Assembly: GCA_037043235.1 (NCBI GenBank)
Contig: JAWRVZ010000065.1
Coordinates: 2,087,001 to 2,151,000, forward strand
Direction of reading: 5' to 3'
DNA: 64,000 nucleotides
Source of the DNA: Rhodeus uyekii
Taxonomy: Eukaryota; Chordata; Actinopteri; Cypriniformes; Acheilognathidae
Numbering within the stretch: the first letter of the stretch is position 1; every line of letters starts with the position of its first letter. Below the pieces are notes generated by a model. That model made no database searches. It worked only from the letters and a program-made list of their open reading frames with translations, and had not been told where the DNA came from. A program made the translations under genes and the position numbers. This document shows positions 58,201 to 64,000 of the stretch, piece after piece.

Positions 58201-61200
58201 TTTTCTCTGCACTAATAGTAGTCAAGTGCTATTTCAAGTGCAGTATATGATTTTGTCCCTGAAAAGCAGTGCAGGGAAGACAGAATCTATCTGTACCTCC
58301 TCCAGGAACACAAGGAAGGTGACGTTGCTGGCCAGAGTCGCTGATAGCTTCCCTTCACTGGTCACTAAGTGGAGGCCGCGAGGGGCCAGGCTGGGGCACA
58401 GCTGCCTACGAGCCGTGTACTGCTCCATCACCCCGCCGGTACAATTGTTAGACACCACCTTTCTGTACCTGCACACACACACACACACACACATAAAACA
58501 CATTCTCATTAAAACCTGTTCTCAAAACGATCAGCTGACAGCACTGAAATTAGTGTGCTTATCTGTGACAGAGAAAACACAGACACACAACATGTCTAAT
58601 GAGTCACACATAGAAATAATTTGACAATACAGATGGTGAAAATTTTAATTAAACCTCTCTCTCTCTCTCTCTCTCTCTCCCTCTCTCTCTCTCTCGCACA
58701 CACACACTTTCTCAGCTATCTAAATGGGGACATTGCATAGACTTCTGTTGTTTTTATACTGAGCTAGTTATAAAGTAGTTTGGTAACCATAATCCACAAC
58801 CCAAACAGAAAAAAATCTGCATTTTTTCAAATGAAAAAAGAGAAGGGGAATAAAACTTTATTGAATATACAAACAAATGAATCAATGAATGGGTACAAGC
58901 TTGCCCCCAATATGGTTAAATAAAAACAAGCATAAATACAGTTTAGCTCTACTTTATTTAGAGCTCACACGTGCCTCAACACACTTGCCTGGAAATTTCT
59001 AGTATGAGACCATGTAGTATAGTTAGACCATGATTAGCGGCTTCAGGTGTGTTTAATTGGGGTTGGAGGTAAACTTTGCAGGACACCGGCTAATTTCCTT
59101 GTTTGAGCTCAACCAGTAGAGCATTGGTGTTAACAACATCACGGTCATGGGTTCGATCCCAGGGAAAGCAAGAACTGATTGCAATGTCAATGTGTTTCTT
59201 GAATGCAATGTAAGTCGCTTTGGATAACATGTTCAGCATGTGTACATCACATTCAATGGTGACACATACAAAAATCTCACCCAGTGCTGTTGAGGAAAGT
59301 GTGTTCTGTGGTACAGGTCCGAGACATGGAGGAGGGGGGGAACCAGAATGCTGGAGTACATTTCCCATCAGTCCTTCTCTCGAAACCATAATCACTGTAA
59401 AAAAAATCATGGTTAAAAACACTGAGACATCAAATCAAGGATTAGCTTCTAACTTCTTATTCAAAACAAATATCAAGACATGAAATCAACCAATTTTTTG
59501 GTGTTTGCTTGTTTGTTGTTTCTAGAATCATTAGCTTCTAATTACTAACAAGTCATTTCAACATACTTTTATTAAAAACGCTCTATTACACTTATCACTG
59601 TAAGATCCCTTGAAGAAGAGCAGGTTCAAGTGTTATGAACACTAGGACTCAATTGTAATAATTCATGGATCGCTTATTGAACTCATAACTATTCAGTCAC
59701 TAACTCAGATCTCAAACCACAAAGCTAAAATCCCACTGGCCTCTCAATCATCATTTCTGAAGGCTATTGTAATATTTGTCTTTCATAACTCACAGACTAA
59801 TAAAACATTTTCCTGACATTTCTTGTGCAACGATAGTATTTATAATGAGAAAGATTTAAGAAATCATAATATTGAATTTAATACAAGAGGTCAGAATGCT
59901 ATAATCACAGTGCTCTGATTTAATAGACAGAATACTTTATGTGGAATTATAGTTATATTAACTGACAGAAATAATATGTATTTAAAAGAAAAAGTCAAAG
60001 TAGTACCCATGCACATTATAATCGTTGAAATGGACTAAATCGTTTTCTTCTCATTTTAATAATATGTGCACATCAAAGTCAAGAAAAGATTTTTACTAGA
60101 CATTTTATGTTCATTACATGCTTTAAAGATTCAATCTTTATTTTCCGTTACATCAGTTAAATTTTCTCAACAATTTAATTAGTATTGTATTGCCAGGAGT
60201 TAACGCACTAGCATCTATCATTCATGTCAACATTTAACAACTAATAATCTAGAGATAAAACGAACATATGTTTGAAATCAAAGGCATCACCATTTTTTTG
60301 ACAGCAGAAGACAAAATACTTGACATCGAAAAATAATTAACACCTACATTTTTTACATTTTTCGACATGACCATCAGACAACAAAAACCTGTTGTTTGTC
60401 TTACAATACAACTCAACACCCCAATAAAGAAAATAAATTACACTAATTAACACGACAGGCAGCCAGCTTGTGTTGGTAAACGCACAGCGTTTCACTCCCT
60501 GATTAACAACTTTCACACTTGGTTCCACGCAGCCTCGAGGGGCCAGCAAATTTGGAACTTTCCAGAACAGCGACATTAATAACTTTGATAATTCGGGAGA
60601 AAATGAGGGAAGACGCCACATTTACATGACGAGGGAGGAGTGTCGGGAATATAAATGGAGGTTTTAAGCCACAAAGCGTGCAGTGTGAAATCCTACAGAA
60701 GAGAGCGTGGTGACATGCGGAGAGAATACAGAGGGAATATGTATTTTAGAGAAGAAACACGTCTATTTCCATCTATCACTGTTTTCATGCAGCTTGACCG
60801 GTTTCCATGTACTGTAGAAAAAATCTTTCTCAAGAAAATTATTCTTCTGCAATGCTAATCTGATGAGGACTAGCCATAACTTTAGTCATTCATTCTGTAT
60901 TGATAAAATACTGGCTGCAAAGCTAAAGTTAAATGAATAAAAAAAAATATCTTTTATAGCTCCAGAGACTTAATGGAAGCTACGTTTTATTGAAGTATTA
61001 ACTTTGCCTCAGACGTTTCTCCTAAAATTTTCTTAGACTGCTGACATGCACTTTTGTACTGTAAACAAATATATACAAATAGACAAAAATCATTGTTTTT
61101 TGAAAGTCTTAGTGTACCAAGGCTGCATTTATTTGATCAAAAATACAGTAATACAGTAATAATAAAAAAACTGTAATATTGTGAAATATTATTTCAGTGT

Positions 61201-61772
61201 AAAATAACTATTTTATATTTGAATCTATTTTAAAATGCGATTTATATCTGTGATCCAAAGCTGCATTTTTCAGCATCATCACTTCAGTCTTCAGTGTAAC
61301 ACGATCCTTCAGAAATCAAAGAGTTTTGTGGAAACTGTGATACATTTTTCAGGATTATCTGATGAATAAAACTAACAAAAGAACAGAATTCATTTGAAAT
61401 GGAAGTCTTTTGTAACTCTGTAAATGTCTTTACTGTCATGTTTGATCAGTTTAATGCATCCTTGTTTAATTAAAATATTAGTATTATTATAATTATTTTA
61501 CTGACCCTAAACCCCAAACACAGAGTGTTCCAAATCAGTCAAGTTCAAATACATTTAGTAGAAGTTGCTGTCTATGTAGACAGCAAAGCAGGACAAAATG
61601 TTGCAGAACAGAGGAAAAAAAAACGTATTTTTGCTTACCATTCAAAGTCCGACTCAGTGCAGTCACACGGCTCAGAAATCATCGTGACAGAGTAGGTTTT
61701 ACCCATAACACACCTTGCTATGGCCTTCAGCTTTCGGTAGACTCTTTTGACTCCCATAAGGCAGCGTTCACC
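37208..61772 (-). CDS. sorcs3: SorCS-family VPS10 receptor, 3' half of gene (12 exons), probably SorCS3
   Basis: SorCS proteins are type I membrane sorting receptors of neurons that move between the cell surface, endosomes and Golgi and handle neurotrophin and glutamate receptors. Twelve minus-strand exons with GT/AG borders and matching phases join into 516 codons plus a stop. They cover the cysteine-rich end of the VPS10 module (residues 1-83 of the visible part), PKD-type domains (about 83-290), a membrane-proximal region (about 290-410), one transmembrane helix (about 415-436) and a cytosolic tail. The choice of SorCS3 over SorCS1 or SorCS2 rests on recalled signatures: AVHEYF, a DHNPD segment, ALNQNLVQF, and FLIYKFKRKIP at the membrane exit. 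The family call is firm, the paralogue less so, and teleosts may carry two copies. The start codon, signal peptide, propeptide and most of the propeller lie beyond the right edge. Confidence 0.93.
37821..38909 (-). mobile_element. Solo LTR carrying a minisatellite, sense to the gene
   Basis: On the minus strand it begins TGTTACCCATAG and ends GTTGTACCA (TG...CA). A perfect 5-bp duplication, GCGAC, flanks it at 37816-37820 and 38910-38914. Downstream of the U3 minisatellite are GTATAAAGC (plus 38059-38067) as TATA and AATAAA (plus 37893-37898), the order U3-R-U5 expects. No internal retroviral genes are present, so it is a solo LTR left by recombination. Its own signals point in the direction of SorCS transcription. 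Confidence 0.8.
38208..38875. repeat. 49-bp minisatellite, about 13 copies
   Basis: Each 49-bp unit is two related half-units of about 24-25 bp. One contains AGGAAGTGCAACATTGACCTC, and the other AGGAAGTGACAATAGACCTC. Copies differ by scattered point changes and one unit has an extra partial half. It fills the U3 part of the LTR. Two or three similar words occur in the related LTR at 30626-31026, so the array grew after the families split. Confidence 0.92.
39373..39539 (-). CDS. sorcs3: SorCS exon K: cytosolic tail
   Basis: This 167-nt exon has acceptor ttcctcaag and donor gtgagtac. It completes the arginine codon and reads KIPGLHIYAAMQDEKEQEMI, QSPVSP, then a Ser/Thr-rich linker and ELLTPLEPLDTELNTQTI. 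KIP...IYA..Q.EKEQEM is the conserved juxtamembrane tail of SorCS proteins. YAAM fits the YxxPhi adaptor-binding pattern. The frame stays open past the donor for about 76 further codons to 39143, so intron retention would give a longer alternative tail. Confidence 0.93.
39540..43762 (-). other. sorcs3: SorCS intron between transmembrane and tail exons
   Basis: This 4.2-kb intron contains a plus copy of the cyprinid repeat at about 39700-40110 and the Tigger-like element at 41951-42585. The rest, including 40110-41940 and 42590-43760, has no exon I can identify. Confidence 0.6.
41951..42585. mobile_element. Tigger-like MITE with GC-rich core
   Basis: It starts CAGTGATCCCTCGTTTATCG and ends inverted with CAGTAATCCCTCGCCACTTC, with TA on both sides (41949-41950, 42586-42587). 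'CAGTxATCCCTCG' is the classic end of Tigger/pogo-type elements. The 635-bp body contains a C-tract at 42028-42040 and a CpG-rich core at 42180-42500 unlike the AT-rich intron around it. Frames on both strands in the core have no transposase motif. Confidence 0.82.
43763..43868 (-). CDS. sorcs3: SorCS exon J: transmembrane segment
   Basis: This 106-nt exon has acceptor acatttag and donor gtattgtt. It encodes APLVDTSENHSGSAMLMLLS followed by VVVVGLAVFLIYKFK, a single helix of about 22 hydrophobic residues closed by a basic stop-transfer cluster. The intron before it is only 175 nt. The exon leaves in phase 2, so the arginine codon at the membrane exit is split and can be joined to different tail exons, the point where SorCS genes are known to splice alternative tails. 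Confidence 0.96.
44044..44143 (-). CDS. sorcs3: SorCS exon I: membrane-proximal domain, end
   Basis: This 100-nt exon has acceptor cctttcag and donor gtaatga, entering in phase 0 and leaving in phase 1. It encodes LSEMVLSALNQNLVQFTLRP and GVQITVYAAHLSA. The LNQN...F.L.PGV pattern is conserved among SorCS receptors, and ALNQNLVQF with a tyrosine after ITV fits SorCS3 best. Confidence 0.93.
44144..45675 (-). other. sorcs3: SorCS intron
   Basis: No exon, named repeat or gene is seen in this 1.5-kb intron, apart from short GACA/GATA runs near 44704-44757 and CT runs near 44467 and 44919. Confidence 0.6.
45676..45810 (-). CDS. sorcs3: SorCS exon H: membrane-proximal domain, middle
   Basis: This 135-nt exon (45 codons, phase 0 at both ends) has acceptor tgtcttcag and donor gtactga. 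It reads ATGVSSEQLLVTVLPGLPTA, AEFFLLPDKQLTEGKPDK, ending HLDQ. The VLPGLPTxAExFxLP block is shared by all SorCS members. The acidic linker after it is variable and resembles SorCS3 in carrying an LTE motif. Because the exon is symmetric, skipping it would keep the frame. Confidence 0.95.
46860..48980 (-). mobile_element. Tc1-like transposon fossil, split by a later insertion
   Basis: Right part (48454-48980) on the minus strand: VLWPDETEI, the second catalytic-acid block, then PPDGNRN and YTAGYLMLWAY with stops. Left part (46860-47110): MGHGWIFHQDTDLKQ, matching the (M/V)GxxWxFQxDNDPKH block with changed residues, followed by KRRTTNINLG and a 3' tail 'gggtgccaataaattatgcc'. The two parts are in correct protein order once the 1.3-kb insert is ignored. 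The protein is full of stops and the element is dead. Confidence 0.75.
47125..48453 (-). mobile_element. LTR-type element inserted in the Tc1 fossil
   Basis: On the minus strand a 240-bp unit (48214-48453) runs from TGTCACACATATG to GTCCTCATTGCTACA. Its last 55-60 bp recur at 47125-47180 as a direct repeat, 1089 bp away, as expected for the 3' ends of two LTRs, the second one truncated or diverged. The interior is GC-richer and has long frames on both strands (for example minus 47978-48268) without a Gag or Pol motif that I can identify. The class is uncertain. Confidence 0.55.
49171..49333 (+). repeat. tRNA-derived SINE, best-preserved copy
   Basis: The A box 'tagcttaatcagtagagcat' and a perfect B box 'gggttcgatccc' are followed by 'agggaaagcaagaactgatt' and the L2-type tail 'aaagtcactttggataaaag', ending 'tgccaaatgcataaat'. 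It lies antisense in a SorCS intron. Confidence 0.88.
49895..50007 (-). CDS. sorcs3: SorCS exon G: membrane-proximal domain, first part
   Basis: This 113-nt exon has acceptor aattacag and donor gtgagttc. It completes a glutamate codon and reads YFRSHLLAFSSNLDDHNPDV, AEWRLDVSRVIKISMVQ, ending in phase 0. The NLDxxNPDxxEWRxDxxxVIK pattern is diagnostic for the stalk domain of SorCS proteins. HEYF across the F/G junction and DHNPD favour SorCS3 over SorCS1. A DIRS retroelement fragment begins about 170 nt upstream in gene direction. Confidence 0.94.
50434..50789 (+). pseudogene. Broken N-terminal part of DIRS ORF1
   Basis: In shifting frames this holds HHLHGSGACMISS and KKFRSRLSIFSREPG, eroded forms of the cysteine/histidine-rich start and the (R)LRSRLSLFS block of fish DIRS Gag-like proteins. 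Several stops interrupt it. Confidence 0.5.
50790..51227 (+). pseudogene. DIRS ORF1 (Gag-like) fragment, still open
   Basis: A 145-codon open frame reads ILGKASTLKAPSLTSKPLRM, then ADQAGAVLHTLAVLQACQTD, LKELRCTTDLVLRTTKQTA and AIGRSMVALERH. The AGAxLHTxAxLQ, ELRxxTDLxLRxTKxTAxAxGRxM and ERHLW-type blocks are hallmarks of the DIRS Gag-like protein, which packages the element's RNA. The C-terminal end (LLQGGGHKGGGKQGEENN) is simple and probably degenerate. There is no evidence that it is used by the host. Confidence 0.75.
51950..52845 (-). mobile_element. Tc1 transposon, truncated to its N-terminal half
   Basis: The right end has the fish Tc1 terminal phrases 'caaatggctgcaatataaca' and 'cctggtctgaatac'. 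Two reading frames on the minus strand give the N-terminal DNA-binding half and the start of the catalytic domain. The left end stops abruptly in mid-protein at about 51958, where it meets the DIRS fragment. No inverted partner end is present. Confidence 0.8.
51960..52388 (-). pseudogene. Tc1 transposase fragment
   Basis: The 142-codon frame opens MSAALKVPKSTVASTNPNWK, a paired-type helix-turn-helix, then TRTLPRAGRLSKLSYQERRA with the GRPR-like AT-hook region eroded to AGRLSK. ALHQSGLYGRVARRKPLLS and RWSDETKIELVGLNSKR follow, the latter with the first catalytic aspartate block WSDETK. The frame stops right after, so the second and third catalytic acids are lost. The N-terminal start (RTNENHEVFRNCLKSSETEL, 52316-52534) is in another frame. 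Confidence 0.85.
53086..53209 (-). CDS. sorcs3: SorCS exon F: second PKD-like domain, C-terminal half
   Basis: This 124-nt exon is separated from the previous one by only 135 nt. It has acceptor attcacag and donor gtgagttt, and reads PMITLEGSVAFTFSREGTSV, VTVQVSAGNNILQDRKTIAV and ends H plus one base (phase 1). The TVQVSAGN..LQD block is a SorCS signature. Open frames on the opposite strand here are shadows of this exon. Confidence 0.94.
53345..53478 (-). CDS. sorcs3: SorCS exon E: start of second PKD-like domain
   Basis: This 134-nt exon has acceptor gagcag and donor gtaaaatc. With the T left by the previous exon it opens with a cysteine and reads QLETVHLSAPFVAVKNKEVN, then VVLWPSQVGTVTYIWWFGNN, ending SE in phase 0. 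The KNKEVN and LWPSQVGT blocks are strongly conserved in SorCS1 and SorCS3. The donor has A at +3 and AA at +4/+5, which is weaker than its neighbours. Confidence 0.94.
53479..56016 (-). other. sorcs3: SorCS intron with repeat copies
   Basis: It contains a partial plus copy of the cyprinid repeat (about 53830-53990) and a Tc1-like end at 54960-55345. The remainder (54000-54950 and 55350-56010) shows nothing I can name. Confidence 0.55.
54960..55345 (+). mobile_element. Tc1-like transposon end with paired terminal repeats
   Basis: The words 'gggggacaaacactttttca' (about 55145) and 'gggggcaaacactttatcac' (about 55319) are the same motif about 175 bp apart, as in the IR/DR ends of Tc1 elements of fish. 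Between and before them lie 'gattgcagttgttgctgcta' and 'aatgtggatgaattacaaca', the reversed start of that family's transposase region. The rest of the element is missing. Confidence 0.65.
56017..56203 (-). CDS. sorcs3: SorCS exon D: PKD domain core
   Basis: This 187-nt exon has acceptor tttcctcag and donor gtaagcc, entering in phase 0 and leaving in phase 1. It encodes GDGSKTSITVDFGDG, the canonical PKD 'DFGDG' turn, then EDGIKHIYKNVGIYRVSATA and ENSLGSETVLLFLHIT. The H-Y-x-x-x-G-x-Y-x-V-x pattern is the PKD beta-sandwich core. NVS is a sequon. In SorCS receptors this domain helps dimerisation and stiffens the stalk. Confidence 0.96.
56856..57747 (-). mobile_element. Solo-LTR-like element with internal hairpin
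   Basis: On the minus strand it starts TGTCAGGGTTCTGCCAC and ends CCGCACAGCCTGATA, so its ends are short inverted repeats (TGTCAGG / CCTGA-A). The flanking 5-mers ATGAT (56851-56855) and ACGAT (57748-57752) are a near-match target duplication. A TATTTAAT box lies near plus 57061. No gene is inside. The LTR type cannot be decided. It is in sense orientation with the SorCS gene. Confidence 0.6.
57315..57563. repeat. Long inverted repeat (hairpin), arms about 105 nt
   Basis: The left arm 57315-57419 and right arm 57462-57563 are complementary with few mismatches, separated by a 42-nt loop. Shared words are 'gacgagtggttcctcgttct' and its reverse, and 'gcggtttcgggctttgc' with its reverse. Both strands therefore show similar open frames, which are an effect of the palindrome and not genes. 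Confidence 0.93.
58297..58468 (-). CDS. sorcs3: SorCS exon C: start of first PKD domain
   Basis: This 172-nt exon starts by completing a glycine codon and then reads YRKVVSNNCTGGVMEQYTAR, CPSLAPRGLHLVT and NVTFLVFLEE, ending in phase 0 at a gtacag donor. These are hallmark SorCS residues at the junction of the 10CC module and the first PKD domain. NCT and NVT are glycosylation sequons. The acceptor is odd: the intron ends in (TG)11 followed directly by CAG, with no normal pyrimidine tract. Skipping this exon would shift the frame. Confidence 0.94.
58469..59280 (-). other. sorcs3: SorCS intron: TG/AC repeat at acceptor, CT tract, SINE
   Basis: The intron ends in (TG)11-CAG (plus 58469-58493). 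About 160 nt upstream lies a CT/GA tract (plus 58656-58694). A dispersed fish repeat ('tcaggtgtgtttaattgggg', 'tttgcaggacaccggc') covers about 58965-59090, and a SINE 59096-59230. Confidence 0.75.
59096..59230 (+). repeat. tRNA-derived SINE, tail truncated
   Basis: The head 'gagctcaaccagtagagcat', the B box 'gggttcgatccc' and the body 'gcaagaactgattgcaatg' are clear. The tail breaks off after 'aagtcgctttggataa'. It ends about 50 nt from the donor of exon B and is antisense to the gene. Confidence 0.85.
59281..59394 (-). CDS. sorcs3: SorCS exon B: end of 10CC module
   Basis: This 114-nt exon has acceptor tttacag and donor gtgagat. Its first base completes the TGT cysteine codon left by the previous exon. 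It continues DYGFERRTDGKCTPAFWF and ends FLNSTG, matching the conserved DYGYER...CxPAFWF...LNSTG stretch of SorCS receptors. NST is an N-glycosylation sequon. The exon is too short and too split to stand out as an ORF and was found by following the phase. A SINE copy ends about 50 nt past the donor. Confidence 0.92.
59395..61638 (-). other. sorcs3: SorCS intron
   Basis: No named repeat is seen except a minus copy of the cyprinid repeat at about 61085-61520. The minus frame 60337-60621 (94 codons, with one hydrophobic stretch) has no recognisable family and no splice borders matching the gene's phase. Confidence 0.5.
61085..61520 (-). repeat. Cyprinid AT-rich dispersed repeat, minus orientation
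   Basis: The reversed diagnostic words are present: 'ccaaggctgcatttatttga', 'tgcatttttcagcatcatca' and 'cttcagtcttcagtgtaaca'. The copy ends about 120 nt from exon A. Confidence 0.75.
61639..61772 (-). CDS. sorcs3: SorCS exon A: cysteine-rich end of VPS10 domain
   Basis: This 134-nt exon runs from an acceptor (ccctgtag) to a donor (gtaagcaa), enters in phase 0 and leaves in phase 2. It encodes 44 residues starting GERCLMGVKRVYRK and ending SEPCDCTESDFEC, the cysteine spacing of the 10CC module that braces the beta-propeller in sortilin-family receptors. Five cysteines are visible. The final cysteine codon is completed by the first base of the next exon. No earlier exon is visible between here and base 64000, so the intron upstream is longer than 2.2 kb. 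Confidence 0.93.
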
Positions 61773-64000
61773 CTACAGGGAGGATTTCAACATATACATA
61801 AAATGCATGCCTACATACACACAAATACTTACAATAAAGTTGGCTTATGTTATTCTCATACAGGTTTATTTCAGTTCTCACATGAACAATTCATAACAAT
61901 GAAGTATGCGTGTATCAACCTGAATTTACAAAAAAAAGATAGACTGAAATGAAGGTGAGAAAAAAATGGAAGAGAGAGAGAGAGAAATGTTTCCACTCAT
62001 TGTACTACATTTTTTCCATATTTCATATCTCACATCCAAACACAGCAGAGTAAATTTTGTTGAAAGGTTTCAGAATACTTTACCTCTCACGCACATTTGA
62101 GCTATCTCGCAATAAAGATAGTTTTTCTCGTCTTTTGTTAATATGCTTCCTCAAAGTTAGTGCTCCAAATAGTAAAGCTTTATTTCGGGCTTGTTTCCGC
62201 CATAATTCACATCTCACAAATTCTGATTCAGACTTTATATCTTAATTCTGAGAAAAAGGCCAGGACTGTGGGATAAAATAACTCTTAAATTGTCTTAAAG
62301 TCTTAAAAGTGGAATATAAACTTGCATCTGTGAGATATAAACTCGCAATTGTGAGAAAAATGTTGCAATTCTGACTTTATTTCTTGCCATTCTGACTTTT
62401 TCTTTCTCATAACTGTGAAATGCATTAGCAAGTTTTAAAGTATGAATAAAAAAAAAACAACCTTTTTATAGCAATTGGGACAGGTTTTGTATTTCTTTTT
62501 TAAACTAATTGATCATAGCGGATAAAGTGTATCTCCATGAAAAAGAAAGCCTGCAAAACAAAAATTGTTTGTTTGCATACATAAATGTATGTGTGTGAGA
62601 GTGTGTGTGCGCAAGTGTGCATGCACAGGTCACGAGGCATTGATCTTTGCAAGCGTACATTTAAATATACAAAAATGACATGATGAACACATTTCTGAAC
62701 ACTAAATTTTACTCTTATTTTCTAACTCCCTCATTTATTTACAATGGATGGTCTGTTTTGACCAATATAATCTCAGATCAATGAGGTCTACAATCAATAA
62801 GTTTAAAAAATAAATACAAAACCTGGCCTAACTGAAAGAAAACAAGTTGACAAAGAGATTAAATCCAGTCTTTGGCAATGATACCGTAATAAAAGTTTCA
62901 GGAGAAAGAAAATATCTCCGGGTCAAAACGACCCGAAAAAGTTTATTTTACAGCTGCAGTTCATTGTTGGTCATGTCCTCTTTTTTGGATTTCATATTTA
63001 TCAGACTAACTGGTGCAAAAGCGCCTACAGCACTGGATGCCGACTGCGTAGGTTCAGACAACGAGTGGCTTCATCTCATCTCAGCATGTTTCTGTAGTAT
63101 ATAGCCCAAAAGTTAGGTTTTTGACATTGTTCTGTCAACTTCTGCTTGTCAGAGTTTGTAACAGAAATAGAAAGTGCCACTTCAGGTTAAAGTAGGCCAG
63201 TCTACTGCCATGTCCTAACAACTAATAAACGCACATCTGCTGTTCTCTTGTGAGAGGACACTTCTGCCTTGACTTTTGGGATTTATATTATTCTATCTGT
63301 TCAAATTTAGTCTCAACAACGAACCCTGGAAAAGCATGTCAGGGCGGGTTAGAAAGAAATCTCATAAGACGTTCCAAACAACAGGAAGCAATTGCGACAC
63401 AACGTTTAGTTTGATATAAAGCATCAGGCCTCAATGGAGGCTTTATTACGGTGGAAAGACATGACAAAGCAGAAAGGTATCTGATCAAAACTTTACTAGG
63501 CTTCCTTAATTGTAAGGCTTGAGATGCAGAATAGAAAGTGAGCTGAGGACACCAATGACATTAAGATGGGAAGATTTATTTAGAGGTTGCACGATTGTCA
63601 CAAAGGAGAAAAAAAAGGAACTTTGAGCAATTATTTTCTTTTTTTTACTTTTTAAGCTATCTAAACTAATTTTGTTGGGTTTTTTGGCAAAGACAACCCC
63701 CCCCCCCCATTAATATGGTCATACTGTTTTGAATGAAAGAACTCACAAAAGGTTTATGCATTAAAAAGTAAAAAAAAGAATATTATTGATCATGATGTAT
63801 TCTATTATAATGAAATGACAAAAATTGCAAAATAGAAATAATCTGTCATTTCAGTAAAATAGTAGAGTCATATAGTTTGTCATTAAATATGTTTATCATT
63901 GTAAGTAAAACATGTCTATAAAAAAAAGTTAAAATCAATCTTCTCTCAAAAAGCATCCTCCATTCATATTTTAATGAGATCAATATATCAGTATTATTTA
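61773..64000 (-). other. sorcs3: SorCS intron running off the window
   Basis: No further exon of the VPS10 domain was recognised. A GA run (about 61971-61984), a second copy of the 'tctcgcaattgtgagaaa' type repeat (about 62210-62470), a GT-rich stretch (62588-62620) and a C tract (63699-63708) are present. The plus frame 62847-63104 has no recognisable domain. Confidence 0.6.

Larger units (their letters stand above)
56204..58296 (-). other. sorcs3: SorCS intron with hairpin LTR
   Basis: The solo LTR at 56856-57747 occupies the middle. Bases 56204-56855 and 57760-58296 have no recognisable feature; a 69-codon minus frame at 56311-56520 has no recognisable domain. Confidence 0.55.

Noticed and set aside
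58196..58624. 142-codon plus-strand frame
   Set aside because: It overlaps SorCS exon C antisense and the CA repeat, and is a shadow of both.

Overview
This window is animal DNA, almost certainly from a cyprinid-type teleost. The evidence is a split vertebrate gene, no operons, and many fish mobile elements: Tc1, Tigger/pogo-like, hAT, DIRS, Ty3/gypsy, a jockey-superfamily LINE, and tRNA-derived SINEs with an LINE-2-type tail. A short AT-rich dispersed repeat that I know from cyprinid genomes recurs about ten times.

Only one cellular gene is supported. It lies on the minus strand in the right part of the window and is the 3' half of a SorCS-family VPS10-domain receptor, best matching SorCS3. 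I traced twelve coding exons from 61772 down to the stop at 37208-37210. Every intron has GT/AG borders, the phases all join, and the exons total 1551 nt (516 codons plus stop). In order they encode the cysteine-rich end of the VPS10 module, two PKD-type domains, a membrane-proximal domain, one transmembrane helix and a cytosolic tail of about 80 residues. The 5' exons (signal peptide, propeptide, most of the beta-propeller) lie beyond base 64000. A plausible 3'UTR runs down to about 34.9 kb.

Layout: 1-34.9 kb is non-genic, the gene's 3' flank, filled with repeats. It holds a 5'-truncated LINE (1.09-3.03 kb), a Tigger-like MITE pair (5.1 and 13.0 kb, opposite orientation), two hAT elements with perfect 8-bp target duplications (9.1 and 15.8 kb), an exact 148-bp tandem duplication (20.3 kb), a decayed pogo/Tigger element (22.6 kb), a Ty3/gypsy 5' end (25.4-26.5 kb), Tc1 fossils (28.3-29.3 kb) and a solo LTR (30.6 kb). 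From 34.9 to 64 kb is the SorCS gene. Its introns carry a solo LTR with a long minisatellite (37.8-38.9 kb), a Tigger-like element (42 kb), a Tc1 fossil split by an LTR element (46.9-49 kb), a DIRS fragment beside a Tc1 fragment (50.2-52.9 kb), another Tc1 end (55 kb) and a solo LTR with a large hairpin (56.9-57.7 kb).

The most interesting points are: an uninterrupted TG repeat used as the 3' splice-site tract of a 172-nt exon; a divergent receptor C-terminus ending YIDV; a sense-oriented LTR with its own TATA and AATAAA in the last intron; and an array of about 13 x 49 bp in that LTR which repeats an ETS-type motif. I saw no new enzyme system. All similarity statements rest on recalled family features, not on a search.
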